A stretch of DNA of 10,863 nt from Pseudomonadota bacterium (GTDB taxonomy: Bacteria; Pseudomonadota; Alphaproteobacteria; CACIAM-22H2). Position numbers and translations under genes: made by a program. Location of the stretch: positions 1 through 10,863 of the forward strand of contig JAIUNH010000081.1 in the NCBI GenBank assembly GCA_020161965.1. Direction: 5' to 3'. This document shows positions 1-5,859 of the stretch, piece after piece; position 1 is the stretch's first letter, and each line of letters begins with the position of its first letter. The notes under the pieces were generated by a model. That model did not search any database. It was given only the letters and a program-made list of their open reading frames with translations, and had not been told where the DNA came from.

Positions 1-2
1 GG

Positions 3-695
3 CGCCAGCGCAAAGCCTGGGCATCGCACACGGCGCGGACACGCGACGAAATTCTCGACGGGATCGCGGCATGCCCGCAACGGCGGACGGCACTGATCCT
101 CGGCTCGGGCGTATTGTCGGACGTGCCCTTGGCCGAGCTGTCGGCTTCGTTCGAGCGCGTCGTGCTCGCCGATATCGTCCATCTGCCGACGATAAGATGG
201 CGGGCAAGGCGCTTCCCCAATGTGACGCTCGCCACGGTCGATCTGACCGGGGTGGGGCAGGCGCTGGCGGCGTCGGCTGACAAGCCCTGGCCGGCGCCGG
301 GTAGCGTCTATGGCCATGACGATCCGACGGTGGATTACGTCGTGTCGTTGAATCTCGTCTCGCAATTGCCGCTGACGCCGTGCGACCGGGTGGAGGGGGC
401 GTTGGGCCTGGCCGAAGGTGCTGCCGACGATTACGGACGGGCGGTCGTGGCCGCCCATTTCGCCCATTTGCGGGGGTTCCGGGGGGCACGGGTGCTGGTC
501 ATCGGCGACCGGCAACGGGTCTATCGCGACCGGGAAGGCCGGGTTTTCGAGACCGAAGAGGCACTTTTGGGCGTGCCGGTCCCCGTTCCGGACACCGAAT
601 GGGACTGGGACGTGGCCCCGCTGGGCGAGGCGGATCGAAGATATTCGATCCGCAACAGGGTTTTTTGCGTTCGAGAGCTGCGCGATTCCGGGTGA
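3..695 (+). CDS. SAM-dependent methyltransferase-like protein, function unknown (5' truncated by window)
   Basis: The reading frame is open from base 3 with no stop, so the true start lies before the window; the TTG at 114 is internal because family-like sequence (ALILGSGVLSDVPL) precedes and spans it. About 230 residues are visible. The fold looks like a class I methyltransferase: a glycine-rich first loop (LILGSG), an acidic residue ending the second strand (VVLADIVHLP), a following NVTLATVDLTG strand, and a motif-IV-like strand DYVVSLNLVSQLPL. The C-terminal part has a further hydrophobic strand (ARVLVIGD). No catalytic motif assigns a substrate, and similar proteins in alphaproteobacteria are, as I recall, annotated only as hypothetical or methyltransferase-like. 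The amidase gene follows after 47 bases on the same strand. Near its 3' end the coding sequence contains a perfect 10-bp inverted repeat (630-653). The fold call is fairly safe; the function is not known. Confidence 0.75.
   Translation, partial: RQRKAWASHTARTRDEILDGIAACPQRRTALILGSGVLSDVPLAELSASFERVVLADIVHLPTIRWRARRFPNVTLATVDLTGVGQALAASADKPWPAPGSVYGHDDPTVDYVVSLNLVSQLPLTPCDRVEGALGLAEGAADDYGRAVVAAHFAHLRGFRGARVLVIGDRQRVYRDREGRVFETEEALLGVPVPVPDTEWDWDVAPLGEADRRYSIRNRVFCVRELRDSG
630..666 (+). repeat. Perfect inverted repeat followed by T6, inside the 3' end of a gene
   Basis: The arms GCGGATCGAA (630-639) and TTCGATCCGC (644-653) pair over 10 bp around a GATA loop. A run of six T occurs at 661-666, seven bases after the stem. 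The gap before the T run makes it an imperfect intrinsic terminator, and it lies in codons of the methyltransferase-like gene, about 40 bases before its stop. It may reduce read-through into the amidase gene, or be a chance feature of the coding sequence. Confidence 0.5.
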
Positions 696-702
696 TTTGT
701 TA

Positions 703-723
703 GATTCGACGTGCGCTCGAATC
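703..723. promoter_or_regulatory. GATTCGA/TCGAATC inverted repeat upstream of the amidase gene
   Basis: Arms GATTCGA (703-709) and TCGAATC (717-723) are perfect complements around a 7-base spacer, in the short gap between the methyltransferase-like gene and the amidase (start 743). Each arm contains a GANTC site, the CcrM methylation target of many alphaproteobacteria; a third GANTC is at 684-688. The left arm is preceded by TTA, giving TTAGATTCG, which recurs on the minus strand in the inverted repeat at 2468-2491. It could be an operator or promoter-associated element; no binding protein can be named. Confidence 0.4.
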
Positions 724-742
724 ATTTTCCGGGATCTGGCCT

Positions 743-1549
743 ATGCGCGTCGCCGTCGTGCAGATGAATTCGCAGGAGAACAAGGACGCCAATCTGCGTC
801 AGGCCGAAAGCCTGATCGAGGCGGCCGTGGCGTCCGAACGCCCCGATCTGGTCGTCCTGCCGGAAGTCTTCACCCTGATGGGCGAAAGCCGCGACGCCAA
901 GCGCCTGGCGGCGGAGGACGAAGGGGCGGGCGACGCGTGGAAGCTGCTCTCGGGTCTCGCCAAGAAGCACGGCATCTATGTGCATGGCGGCTCGATCTTG
1001 GAGAAGGCGGCGTCGGACAAGCTCTACAACACCACGTTCGTGTTCGACCGCGCCGGCAAGCAGATCGCCAAATATCGCAAGATCCATTTGTTCGACGTGA
1101 CCACGCCCGATGGCCAAAGCTATCGGGAGTCGGCGACGTTCGACGGCGGGTCGGACATCGTCACCTATAAGGCCGACGATGTGACCGTCGGCTGCACGAT
1201 CTGCTACGACATGCGCTTCCCGGAGCTTTATCAAGCGCTGGCGAAAAAGGGCGCGGATGTGATCATGGTTCCCGCCGCCTTCACGCTGCAGACCGGCAAG
1301 GATCATTGGGAAGTCCTGCTGCGCGCGCGCGCGATCGAAACCGAAACCTATATCGTCGCCTCGGCGCAAACGGGCACGCACGCCAACGGCACGCGCGCTT
1401 GCTGGGGCCATTCGCTGATCGCCGATCCGTGGGGGCTGGTGCTCGCGCGCACCGGGGAAGGGACCGGTTTCGCGTCGGCGCGGATCGATATTGATTATCT
1501 GCGCACGGTGCGCGGCCGGATCCCGGTCATGCAGCACAAGCGTATCTGA
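743..1549 (+). CDS. Carbon-nitrogen hydrolase (nitrilase superfamily, Nit/omega-amidase-like)
   Basis: This 268-residue protein is a full-length nitrilase-superfamily amidase. The catalytic triad is visible: Glu41 in LVVLPEVFT, Lys113 in YRKIHLFD and Cys154 in GCTICYDMRFPE. The YRKIHLFD and CYDMRFPE signatures are those of the Nit1/Nit2-like branch, whose characterised members hydrolyse deaminated glutathione or omega-amides (alpha-ketoglutaramate), removing damaged metabolites in the cytoplasm. Sequence alone does not separate these activities. No signal peptide or membrane segment is present. The ATG at 743 opens directly on the conserved MRVAVVQMNS strand, which fixes the start, although the Shine-Dalgarno is weak (GGGAT about 9 bases upstream). 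The SPOR gene follows after 17 bases, probably co-transcribed. In many alphaproteobacteria this gene sits beside a glutaredoxin and a DUF1178 gene; neither is present here. Confidence 0.93.
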   Translation: MRVAVVQMNSQENKDANLRQAESLIEAAVASERPDLVVLPEVFTLMGESRDAKRLAAEDEGAGDAWKLLSGLAKKHGIYVHGGSILEKAASDKLYNTTFVFDRAGKQIAKYRKIHLFDVTTPDGQSYRESATFDGGSDIVTYKADDVTVGCTICYDMRFPELYQALAKKGADVIMVPAAFTLQTGKDHWEVLLRARAIETETYIVASAQTGTHANGTRACWGHSLIADPWGLVLARTGEGTGFASARIDIDYLRTVRGRIPVMQHKRI

Positions 1550-1566
1550 GGAGAGGGAAAGCGAAG

Positions 1567-2208
1567 ATGCGTATGATCCGTCTCGCCGCTTTGATTCTGC
1601 CCGCCGCGTTGATCGCCGGTGCGGCTTTCGCGCAAAGCCCGGCTTTGGGCGAAGGGATGCAAGCGCTCGCCCAGGCCCGCTTCGGCGAGGCGGTGCGCGT
1701 CTTGGGTCCGCTCGCCCAACAAGGCAACCCGGAAGCGCAATACGCGATCGGCACGATGTACGCCAATGGCGACGGCTTGCCGCAGGATGTGGCGCGCGCC
1801 GAACGCTTGTTCCGTGCGGCGGCCGCGCAAGGCCACGACAAGGCGCGCGAGCAGATCGAGTTCCTGCGCGCAATGCGCCCGCCCGCACCGGTGCAGACCG
1901 CGTCGGCGGCATCGTCCGCATCGATCGTTTCGCCGGCGGCGGCCGCGACCGTGCCGGGTTCGTGGCGCGTGCAGCTCGGTACCGTCGCCAATGCCGATGT
2001 GGCGCAAAGCGAGTTCAAGCGCTTGTCGCGCCGTTTCGGTGAAGTTCTGGACGGCGCGCAGTTGGTGACCGTGCCGTTCACGATGCCCGACGGATCGGGC
2101 GTGGTGCGCATCCAGGCCGGGCCTTACGAGGAAGTGCGCGCGCGCGAATTGTGCACGCGGCTGCGCGAGCTCAACACCGGCTGTTTGTTGGTGAAACCCG
2201 AAGGCTGA
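1567..2208 (+). CDS. Secreted Sel1-repeat protein with C-terminal SPOR domain
   Basis: The 213-residue protein begins with a signal peptide (hydrophobic core about residues 5-19, likely cut after AFA at residue 22). Residues about 40-100 form Sel1/TPR-like helices, with one clear Sel1 unit at 54-90 (NPEAQYAIGTMYANGDGLPQ, then DVARAERLFRAAAAQGH). An Ala/Pro-rich linker (104-129) leads to a SPOR domain at about 131-210, with the WRVQLGTV and RIQAGPY strands. SPOR domains bind glycan strands stripped of stem peptides at septal peptidoglycan, so a periplasmic cell-wall or division-related role is inferred. Cys196 and Cys206 could form a disulfide. The start is ATG at 1567, with GAGGAGAGGG at 1548-1557 as ribosome-binding region overlapping the amidase stop; ATG 1573 is the alternative. 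It converges on the small gene at 2217. Domain calls are firm; the partner is unknown. Confidence 0.9.
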   Translation: MRMIRLAALILPAALIAGAAFAQSPALGEGMQALAQARFGEAVRVLGPLAQQGNPEAQYAIGTMYANGDGLPQDVARAERLFRAAAAQGHDKAREQIEFLRAMRPPAPVQTASAASSASIVSPAAAATVPGSWRVQLGTVANADVAQSEFKRLSRRFGEVLDGAQLVTVPFTMPDGSGVVRIQAGPYEEVRARELCTRLRELNTGCLLVKPEG

Positions 2209-2225
2209 GAAGGCGCTTAGCCTTC
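2209..2225. terminator. Short hairpin between convergent genes
   Basis: GAAGGC (2209-2214) pairs with GCCTTC (2220-2225) around a 5-base loop, spanning the 8-base gap between the SPOR gene stop and the stop of the minus-strand small gene. There is no good T run on either side. It may act as a weak bidirectional terminator; it is too short to be sure. Confidence 0.3.
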
Positions 2226-2438
2226 GACCGGATTCATCCGCCGGAACATGTCCGGGTCGGTCAACGCGGCCAGCGAGAAGGTGCGCTGAATCGACGCGTT
2301 GTCGATGCGCCGCAGCCGCGCATGGGGGATTTTATTGGGGTCGGAAAAGACAAGCTCGACTTCCCAATTGATCGAATCCCGACCCACGGAGATGTAGCGG
2401 TCGCCCACTTTGGGCGCATCGGTCTTATTGCGGAACAT
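2217..2438 (-). CDS. Conserved-looking 73-residue hypothetical protein
   Basis: The reading frame from ATG at 2438 to TAA at 2219-2217 encodes 73 residues, starting MFRNKTDAPKVGDRYISVGR. It has no signal peptide, membrane segment or cysteine. The composition is that of a folded cytoplasmic protein: a short basic N-terminus, then beta-type segments (RYISVG, WEVELVF, HARLRRI) and a C-terminal DPDMFRRM. The central VGDRY...W.VE...DPN.IPHARL pattern resembles small uncharacterised alphaproteobacterial proteins that I recall from memory only. The frame can be extended upstream but becomes unlike protein there, so the internal ATG is the likely start; no strong Shine-Dalgarno precedes it. It stands alone: the upstream minus-strand pair is separated by a strong terminator (2524-2557), and a GATTCG-type inverted repeat lies 30-53 bases before its start. 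The function is unknown. Confidence 0.7.
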   Translation of the reverse strand: MFRNKTDAPKVGDRYISVGRDSINWEVELVFSDPNKIPHARLRRIDNASIQRTFSLAALTDPDMFRRMNPVEG

Positions 2439-2467
2439 GGACAAGGGACGGGACTCGTTCGTCGTTG

Positions 2468-2491
2468 GATTCGCGTGTGTTGGAGCGAATC
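2468..2491. promoter_or_regulatory. GATTCGC/GCGAATC inverted repeat upstream of the small gene
   Basis: Arms GATTCGC (2468-2474) and GCGAATC (2485-2491) are perfect complements around a 10-base spacer, 30-53 bases upstream of the 73-residue gene on its strand. Read on the minus strand the element begins TTAGATTCG, the same 9-mer that opens the inverted repeat at 703-723. Each arm carries a GANTC site, and GACTC at 2452-2456 adds a third. It is a candidate operator or methylation-sensitive promoter element. Confidence 0.4.
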
Positions 2492-2523
2492 TAAGCGGGT
2501 GAAGCCCCGCCGTAAAGTCTATT

Positions 2524-2557
2524 GAAAGAAAAGGGGGAGGGCTTTCACCCTCCCCCT
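2524..2557 (-). terminator. Strong rho-independent terminator for the DUF1194/RlmM-like pair
   Basis: GGGGGAGGG (2533-2541) pairs perfectly with CCCTCCCCC (2548-2556) around a 6-base loop; A2532 and T2557 add a tenth pair. On the minus strand the stem is followed immediately by TTTTCTTTC (2532-2524), the U-rich tail of an intrinsic terminator. It lies about 120 bases after the stop of the RlmM-like gene and before the 73-residue gene, so it ends the upstream transcript and isolates the small gene. Confidence 0.85.
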
Positions 2558-2674
2558 CCGGGCCATCCGGAGCTCCCCCCCGAGAGCCGGATAGCGGCGC
2601 TAGCCGAAGCCAGCGCTGTCCCCAACGACGAGACCCATTCAAGCCCAGTCGCGCGCGGCGCTCATTGATTTGGA

Positions 2675-3592
2675 TCAATCGATTTTCGACGCGGGGGTCG
2701 CCGACCAGAACCACGTCAGCTCGTGCTTGTTGTGGAAGAGGTGCAGGAGCCGCGAATTGGGGATCGCGGCGAAACGCTGTGCCGTTTCGTGATCGGTCGG
2801 GCCCTGGAATTTCAGCGTGCAGATGATGTTCTTCGCCATGCCCGCCGCGCGCCACTTCTCGACCAGATCGAAAAGCCGCGCGGGATAGCAAATGACGTCG
2901 GAGAACAGCCAATCGACCGGTCCGACGCTGGTGGGGTCTAGCGCGAAGGCGCTGTCCTTTTTGTAGGACACACCTTTCATCTTCGCGATTTCGGGGTCGA
3001 GCGGCGCCTTGTCGATCGCCAGCACGTCCGCCCCCAGCTTGGCGAGAACCCAAGTCCAGCCGCCGGGCGAGGCACCCAGATCGATGCAGCTTTGTCCCGG
3101 TCCCGGCATTGCGCCGTTGAGGGTGAGCGACTCCCAGAGTTTGAGATAGGCGCGGTTGGGCGGACCGGATCTATCCTCGATGAAATGGCATTCGCCGTCG
3201 GGGAAGGGCGAGGAACAACGCTGCGCCGCCAGCATTTTGTCGGGGGCGATCAACGCGAAGGCGCCCAGCGGTGCGGCCGGCTTGGGCGTACCGAAGACCA
3301 GCGGTTTGGCTGAGACTTTGGGCAGGTTTTCGACGATCAACGCCGCGCGGCGGTGATGTGCGTAATCGTGCAGCGCCCAGTTCCGCTGCAAGGCGCGCAA
3401 GGATTTCGCCGCTTGGCCGATCGAGGGCACGGGCAGTTCCTGCAAATCGTGCCAGATATTCTGCGCCCAGGCGCTGGGCCTTGCGTCGCCGTCGTAAACG
3501 AGCAAACGCCCGTATTCGGCGTCGGGCGCGCCCAATTCTTCGCGCAAAGGCGCGTCGTAGCCCTCGGCGGCCAGATAGGCGGTGCGCGTCAC
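2675..3592 (-). CDS. RlmM-like SAM-dependent 2'-O-ribose RNA methyltransferase (COG2933/FtsJ fold)
   Basis: This 305-residue protein carries an FtsJ/RrmJ-type methyltransferase domain in its second half. The SAM-binding motif is CIDLGASPGGWTWVLAK (from residue 169), followed by the acidic second-strand residue in VLAIDKAPL. All four residues of the K-D-K-E 2'-O-methyltransfer tetrad can be placed: Lys151 (NRAYLKLWES), Asp232 (WLFSDVICYP), Lys261 (CTLKFQG) and Glu291 (HNKHELTW). The closest match I recognise is E. coli RlmM, which methylates C2498 of 23S rRNA and has the parallel DLGACPGGWTY and FNLKLP motifs. This protein is about 60 residues shorter, and its N-terminal 140 residues differ, so the exact RNA target is inferred. 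The start is GTG at 3592, overlapping the TGA of the DUF1194 gene (GTGA), which implies coupled translation. The strong terminator at 2524-2557 follows. Confidence 0.85.
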   Translation of the reverse strand: MTRTAYLAAEGYDAPLREELGAPDAEYGRLLVYDGDARPSAWAQNIWHDLQELPVPSIGQAAKSLRALQRNWALHDYAHHRRAALIVENLPKVSAKPLVFGTPKPAAPLGAFALIAPDKMLAAQRCSSPFPDGECHFIEDRSGPPNRAYLKLWESLTLNGAMPGPGQSCIDLGASPGGWTWVLAKLGADVLAIDKAPLDPEIAKMKGVSYKKDSAFALDPTSVGPVDWLFSDVICYPARLFDLVEKWRAAGMAKNIICTLKFQGPTDHETAQRFAAIPNSRLLHLFHNKHELTWFWSATPASKID

Positions 3593-4356
3593 TTTGCTTG
3601 CGCCAATCGCACGCCCGGATCGACCGCGAAATACGCGATCTCCTTGATCAGCTTGTTGACGATCGCGAAGGCGAAGCTTTCGAAATCGTCGACCGCGATG
3701 ACGAAGGCGCCGGGACCACCGATCACCTGCTCGCGATAGAATTCGTCGAGCGGCGGCTGCGGGAAGGCGCGCTGGCCGAAACCGCCGGGATTGGGATTGT
3801 CGTTCATGATGACGAGGCCGTTGATCACGATGCCCTTGGCCACCGCCTCGTCGCGCGCGACGAAAGCGGGGCGGCCGGAATTGTTGATGCCGTCGCCGGA
3901 AACGTCGATCACCCGGCGCCGCCCCTTATAGCGCTGTCCGAACAATTTCGACGAATGATCGATGGCGCCGGAAATCGAGGTCCAACCCCAAAAGCTGCGC
4001 GGGGCCGCCAGAATGCGATCGGCGAAGATTTCGCCCGATTCCGCGTCGGAGACCATCGTCCACGGCACGACCGTGAGCTGGGCCTCCGCACCCGCCCATT
4101 CGACATAGGCGACCGCGATCCGGCGCAAGCCGTTCGACTGGATCGCTTTGATGACGTTGGGATGGGTGAAGGCCTGGGCGTAGCCGCGGCGCTGAAGATC
4201 GAATTCCTGATCGTCGACCGAGCGCGACACGTCGACCGCGAGGACGAGCTCGAGATCGACATCGTCGGAATCCTGCGCATCCGGCGCGCCCGGAAAAACC
4301 GTGAGCCCCGTCAACGCCGCAAGGCCCGAAATCAACGACCGCCGACCGAGACGCAT
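3589..4356 (-). CDS. Exported DUF1194 (von Willebrand factor A-fold) protein
   Basis: The 255-residue protein has an N-terminal export signal, MRLGRRSLISGLAALTGL, with a twin-arginine pair that makes a Tat signal possible; cleavage near PDA (residue 27) is likely. The mature part is a DUF1194 domain. Its first strand, LVLAVDVSRSVDD, contains the DxSxS metal-ion-dependent adhesion motif (Asp42, Ser44, Ser46). Further MIDAS-type positions are Thr126 in GWTSISG and Asp151/Asp155 in VIDVSGDGINNS. Length is typical for DUF1194 proteins, which are mainly alphaproteobacterial and have no established function; metal-dependent binding of a periplasmic partner is the family-based inference. ATG at 4356 has a good Shine-Dalgarno (GAAGGGGG just upstream). 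It overlaps the RlmM-like gene by four bases and faces the membrane protein gene across a 53-base divergent gap. Confidence 0.88.
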   Translation of the reverse strand: MRLGRRSLISGLAALTGLTVFPGAPDAQDSDDVDLELVLAVDVSRSVDDQEFDLQRRGYAQAFTHPNVIKAIQSNGLRRIAVAYVEWAGAEAQLTVVPWTMVSDAESGEIFADRILAAPRSFWGWTSISGAIDHSSKLFGQRYKGRRRVIDVSGDGINNSGRPAFVARDEAVAKGIVINGLVIMNDNPNPGGFGQRAFPQPPLDEFYREQVIGGPGAFVIAVDDFESFAFAIVNKLIKEIAYFAVDPGVRLAQAK

Positions 4357-4409
4357 ACCCGCCCCCTTCGTACGACACGGCGCTAAGCCTATCGCGATTC
4401 CCGCCTCGC
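4357..4409. promoter_or_regulatory. Divergent intergenic region
   Basis: These 53 bases lie between the divergent starts of the DUF1194 gene (minus) and the membrane protein gene (plus), so both promoters must lie here or extend into the neighbouring coding sequence. On the minus strand the DUF1194 Shine-Dalgarno (GAAGGGGG) is at the left edge. I cannot identify convincing -35/-10 pairs. A GATTC site is at 4395-4399. Confidence 0.35.
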
Positions 4410-5816
4410 GTGCCAGACTGGCGCCGGTTCACGATGGCATCCTTCGTTCGTTACGCGCCGCTTTTGCTGCTGGCCCTGGTTTTAGCCGTCCCGGTTGTCG
4501 GGCCGGATGCGCTGCGCTGGCCGATTTATGCCACGCTGCTGATCTGGCTGGTGGGGGTGGCGCACCGCACGGGCAAGTCCGAACGCGCCTTTCTGGCCGC
4601 AGTGGCCGCCAGCATCGTTTACCTTTTGGTTTCCGCCGCGGCGCCGGGGGCGATCCTGATCGAAGCCGCCGATCGCGGCGCGCAGTTCGTCGCGATGATG
4701 GTCGCACTGGGCCTGCTGCGCGACGCGGCGCGAAACTCCAGCATCGTCCGGGATTGCGGCATTTGGCTGATCGCCCAGAAGCCGGCCTGGCGCTTCCTGG
4801 CGATCGCGGCGGGCGGCCACGGATTCGGCGTCGCGTTGAATATGGGCGCCGTTTTGCTGCTCGGCACGCTGATCAAGCGCTCGAATACGCTGGAAGCCGC
4901 CGGCGGCGACGCGCGTGTCGTCGCGATCCGCGAGGAGCGGATGAATGTCGCCCTGATCCAGGGCTTCTTCTCGATGATGCTGTGGTCGCCGATGGCGATC
5001 TCGGTCGCGTTCTCGCTCGCCCTCGTGCCCGGGGTCACCTGGTTCGATATCGGGCCGCCCGCTTTGGGCCTGACCGCGTTGTTCTTCGCACTCGCTTGGT
5101 TGCTCGACCGGATCAAGTTTCCGCCGGGTCGAAGCCTTGCCCCGCCGCGCACGCAGGCCCCGCCGCCGGTGACGATGGCTTTGCCGATGGCCGGACTGAT
5201 TTTGGGCTTGGTCGTGCTGGTGCTGAGCGTCAAAGCCTATCTGCATTTCGGCATGATCGACGCGATCACGAATGTCGCGGCTTTGTTCGGCTTGGGCTGG
5301 CTCTATGCGGGCTATCATGGCCGCACGCCGCGTCCCTTCGCGGCGGCGATCCAACATTTGCGCCGCCACGCGGTGGAAGTCGTGCCCGAAATGCGGCCCG
5401 AAACCATCGTCCTCGCCTCGGCCAGTTTCCTCGGCGTCGCCTTGGCATTTCTGACCCGGCAATGGGGATTGTCGGGCCTGCTCGACGCGCTTCACGCCCC
5501 TGGCTGGGCGCTGTCGGTCGCGATCGTCCTGTTCGTCGTCGCGGGCGGTCAATTCGGTATCGTCGCGATGGTCACGACCGCGATCGCCGGCGGTGCTGTG
5601 CTGGGCATGGCGGCACCACCGCTCACGCCCGTCGCGTTGGTCATGACCTTGCAGGTCGGCTGGACGCTGTCGGCCGTGTTGTCGGCCTATTCGGGCGGGA
5701 CGATGCTGCTCGCGCGCATCGCCGAAGTGTCGCCCGCCGTCACGCGGCGTTGGAATTTGCCGTGGGCGATGCTTTGTTTCGGATTTTATACCGTTCTCGC
5801 CTATCTGTTCTATTGA
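4410..5816 (+). CDS. Polytopic inner-membrane protein, probable transporter of unknown substrate
   Basis: The 468-residue protein is almost entirely hydrophobic, with roughly 12 membrane segments. Clear ones lie near residues 15-31, 36-51, 61-79, 90-104, 128-155, 184-207, 217-232, 255-274, 332-348, 366-384, 388-411 and 452-467. The loop at 232-254 is basic and proline-rich (KFPPGRSLAPPRTQAPPP). Two motifs may be equivalent half-repeats: QGFFSMMLWSPMAISVAFSL (184-203) and LQVGWTLSAVLSAYSGGTML (414-433). The latter has a break (SGG) like those in ion-transporter superfamily carriers. I do not recognise the family with certainty. GTG at 4410 gives the longest frame; ATG at 4434 (MASFVRYAP), directly before the first segment, is an equally good start, and neither has a clear Shine-Dalgarno. 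It is transcribed away from DUF1194; ybaL follows 141 bases later, with its own likely promoter. Confidence 0.75.
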   Translation: MPDWRRFTMASFVRYAPLLLLALVLAVPVVGPDALRWPIYATLLIWLVGVAHRTGKSERAFLAAVAASIVYLLVSAAAPGAILIEAADRGAQFVAMMVALGLLRDAARNSSIVRDCGIWLIAQKPAWRFLAIAAGGHGFGVALNMGAVLLLGTLIKRSNTLEAAGGDARVVAIREERMNVALIQGFFSMMLWSPMAISVAFSLALVPGVTWFDIGPPALGLTALFFALAWLLDRIKFPPGRSLAPPRTQAPPPVTMALPMAGLILGLVVLVLSVKAYLHFGMIDAITNVAALFGLGWLYAGYHGRTPRPFAAAIQHLRRHAVEVVPEMRPETIVLASASFLGVALAFLTRQWGLSGLLDALHAPGWALSVAIVLFVVAGGQFGIVAMVTTAIAGGAVLGMAAPPLTPVALVMTLQVGWTLSAVLSAYSGGTMLLARIAEVSPAVTRRWNLPWAMLCFGFYTVLAYLFY

Positions 5817-5843
5817 ACCGCGCGCGCGATATACCAATATAAG
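5813..5843 (+). promoter_or_regulatory. Candidate sigma-70 promoter for ybaL
   Basis: TTGAAC (5813-5818) and TATAAG (5838-5843) resemble -35 and -10 hexamers, with a 19-base spacer that is longer than ideal. The spacer contains an alternating CG run. The region is AT-richer than its surroundings. Transcription would begin near 5850, giving a leader of about 108 bases before the ybaL ATG. The -35 overlaps the stop codon of the preceding gene. Confidence 0.35.
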
Positions 5844-5859
5844 TATCGTTCCGCATTTG

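Larger units (their letters stand above)
2439..2674. other. Longest non-coding stretch, rich in inverted repeats
   Basis: These 236 bases separate the small gene (minus) from the end of the RlmM-like gene (minus). They hold, from left to right, the inverted repeat at 2468-2491, a GCGGG/CCCGC stem (2495-2499 with 2506-2510), the terminator at 2524-2557, a CTCCGG/CCGGAG stem (2556-2561 with 2567-2572), and a GC-rich segment to about 2630 able to form further stems. I see no tRNA, recognised small RNA or credible coding frame. The promoter of the small gene must lie in the left part; no clear -35/-10 pair is visible. Confidence 0.6.

Noticed and set aside
1319..1333. Alternating GC run, possible Z-DNA-prone tract
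   Set aside because: It encodes Leu-Arg-Ala-Arg-Ala in a conserved part of the amidase and is a normal product of high-GC codon use.
722..1921. Long minus-strand reading frame opposite the amidase and SPOR genes
   Set aside because: Composition is Arg/His/Asp-rich and low in typical fold patterns, and it lies opposite two well-supported genes; it is an artefact of high G+C third positions.
2664..2679. ATTGAT/ATCAAT inverted repeat at the end of the RlmM-like gene
   Set aside because: The six-pair AT-rich stem is weak and lacks a T tail; the real terminator is further on at 2524-2557.
4301..5842. 513-residue plus-strand frame longer than the membrane protein frame it overlaps
   Set aside because: Its translation is Arg/Gly/Pro-rich with no membrane or domain pattern, whereas the chosen frame gives a coherent polytopic membrane protein.
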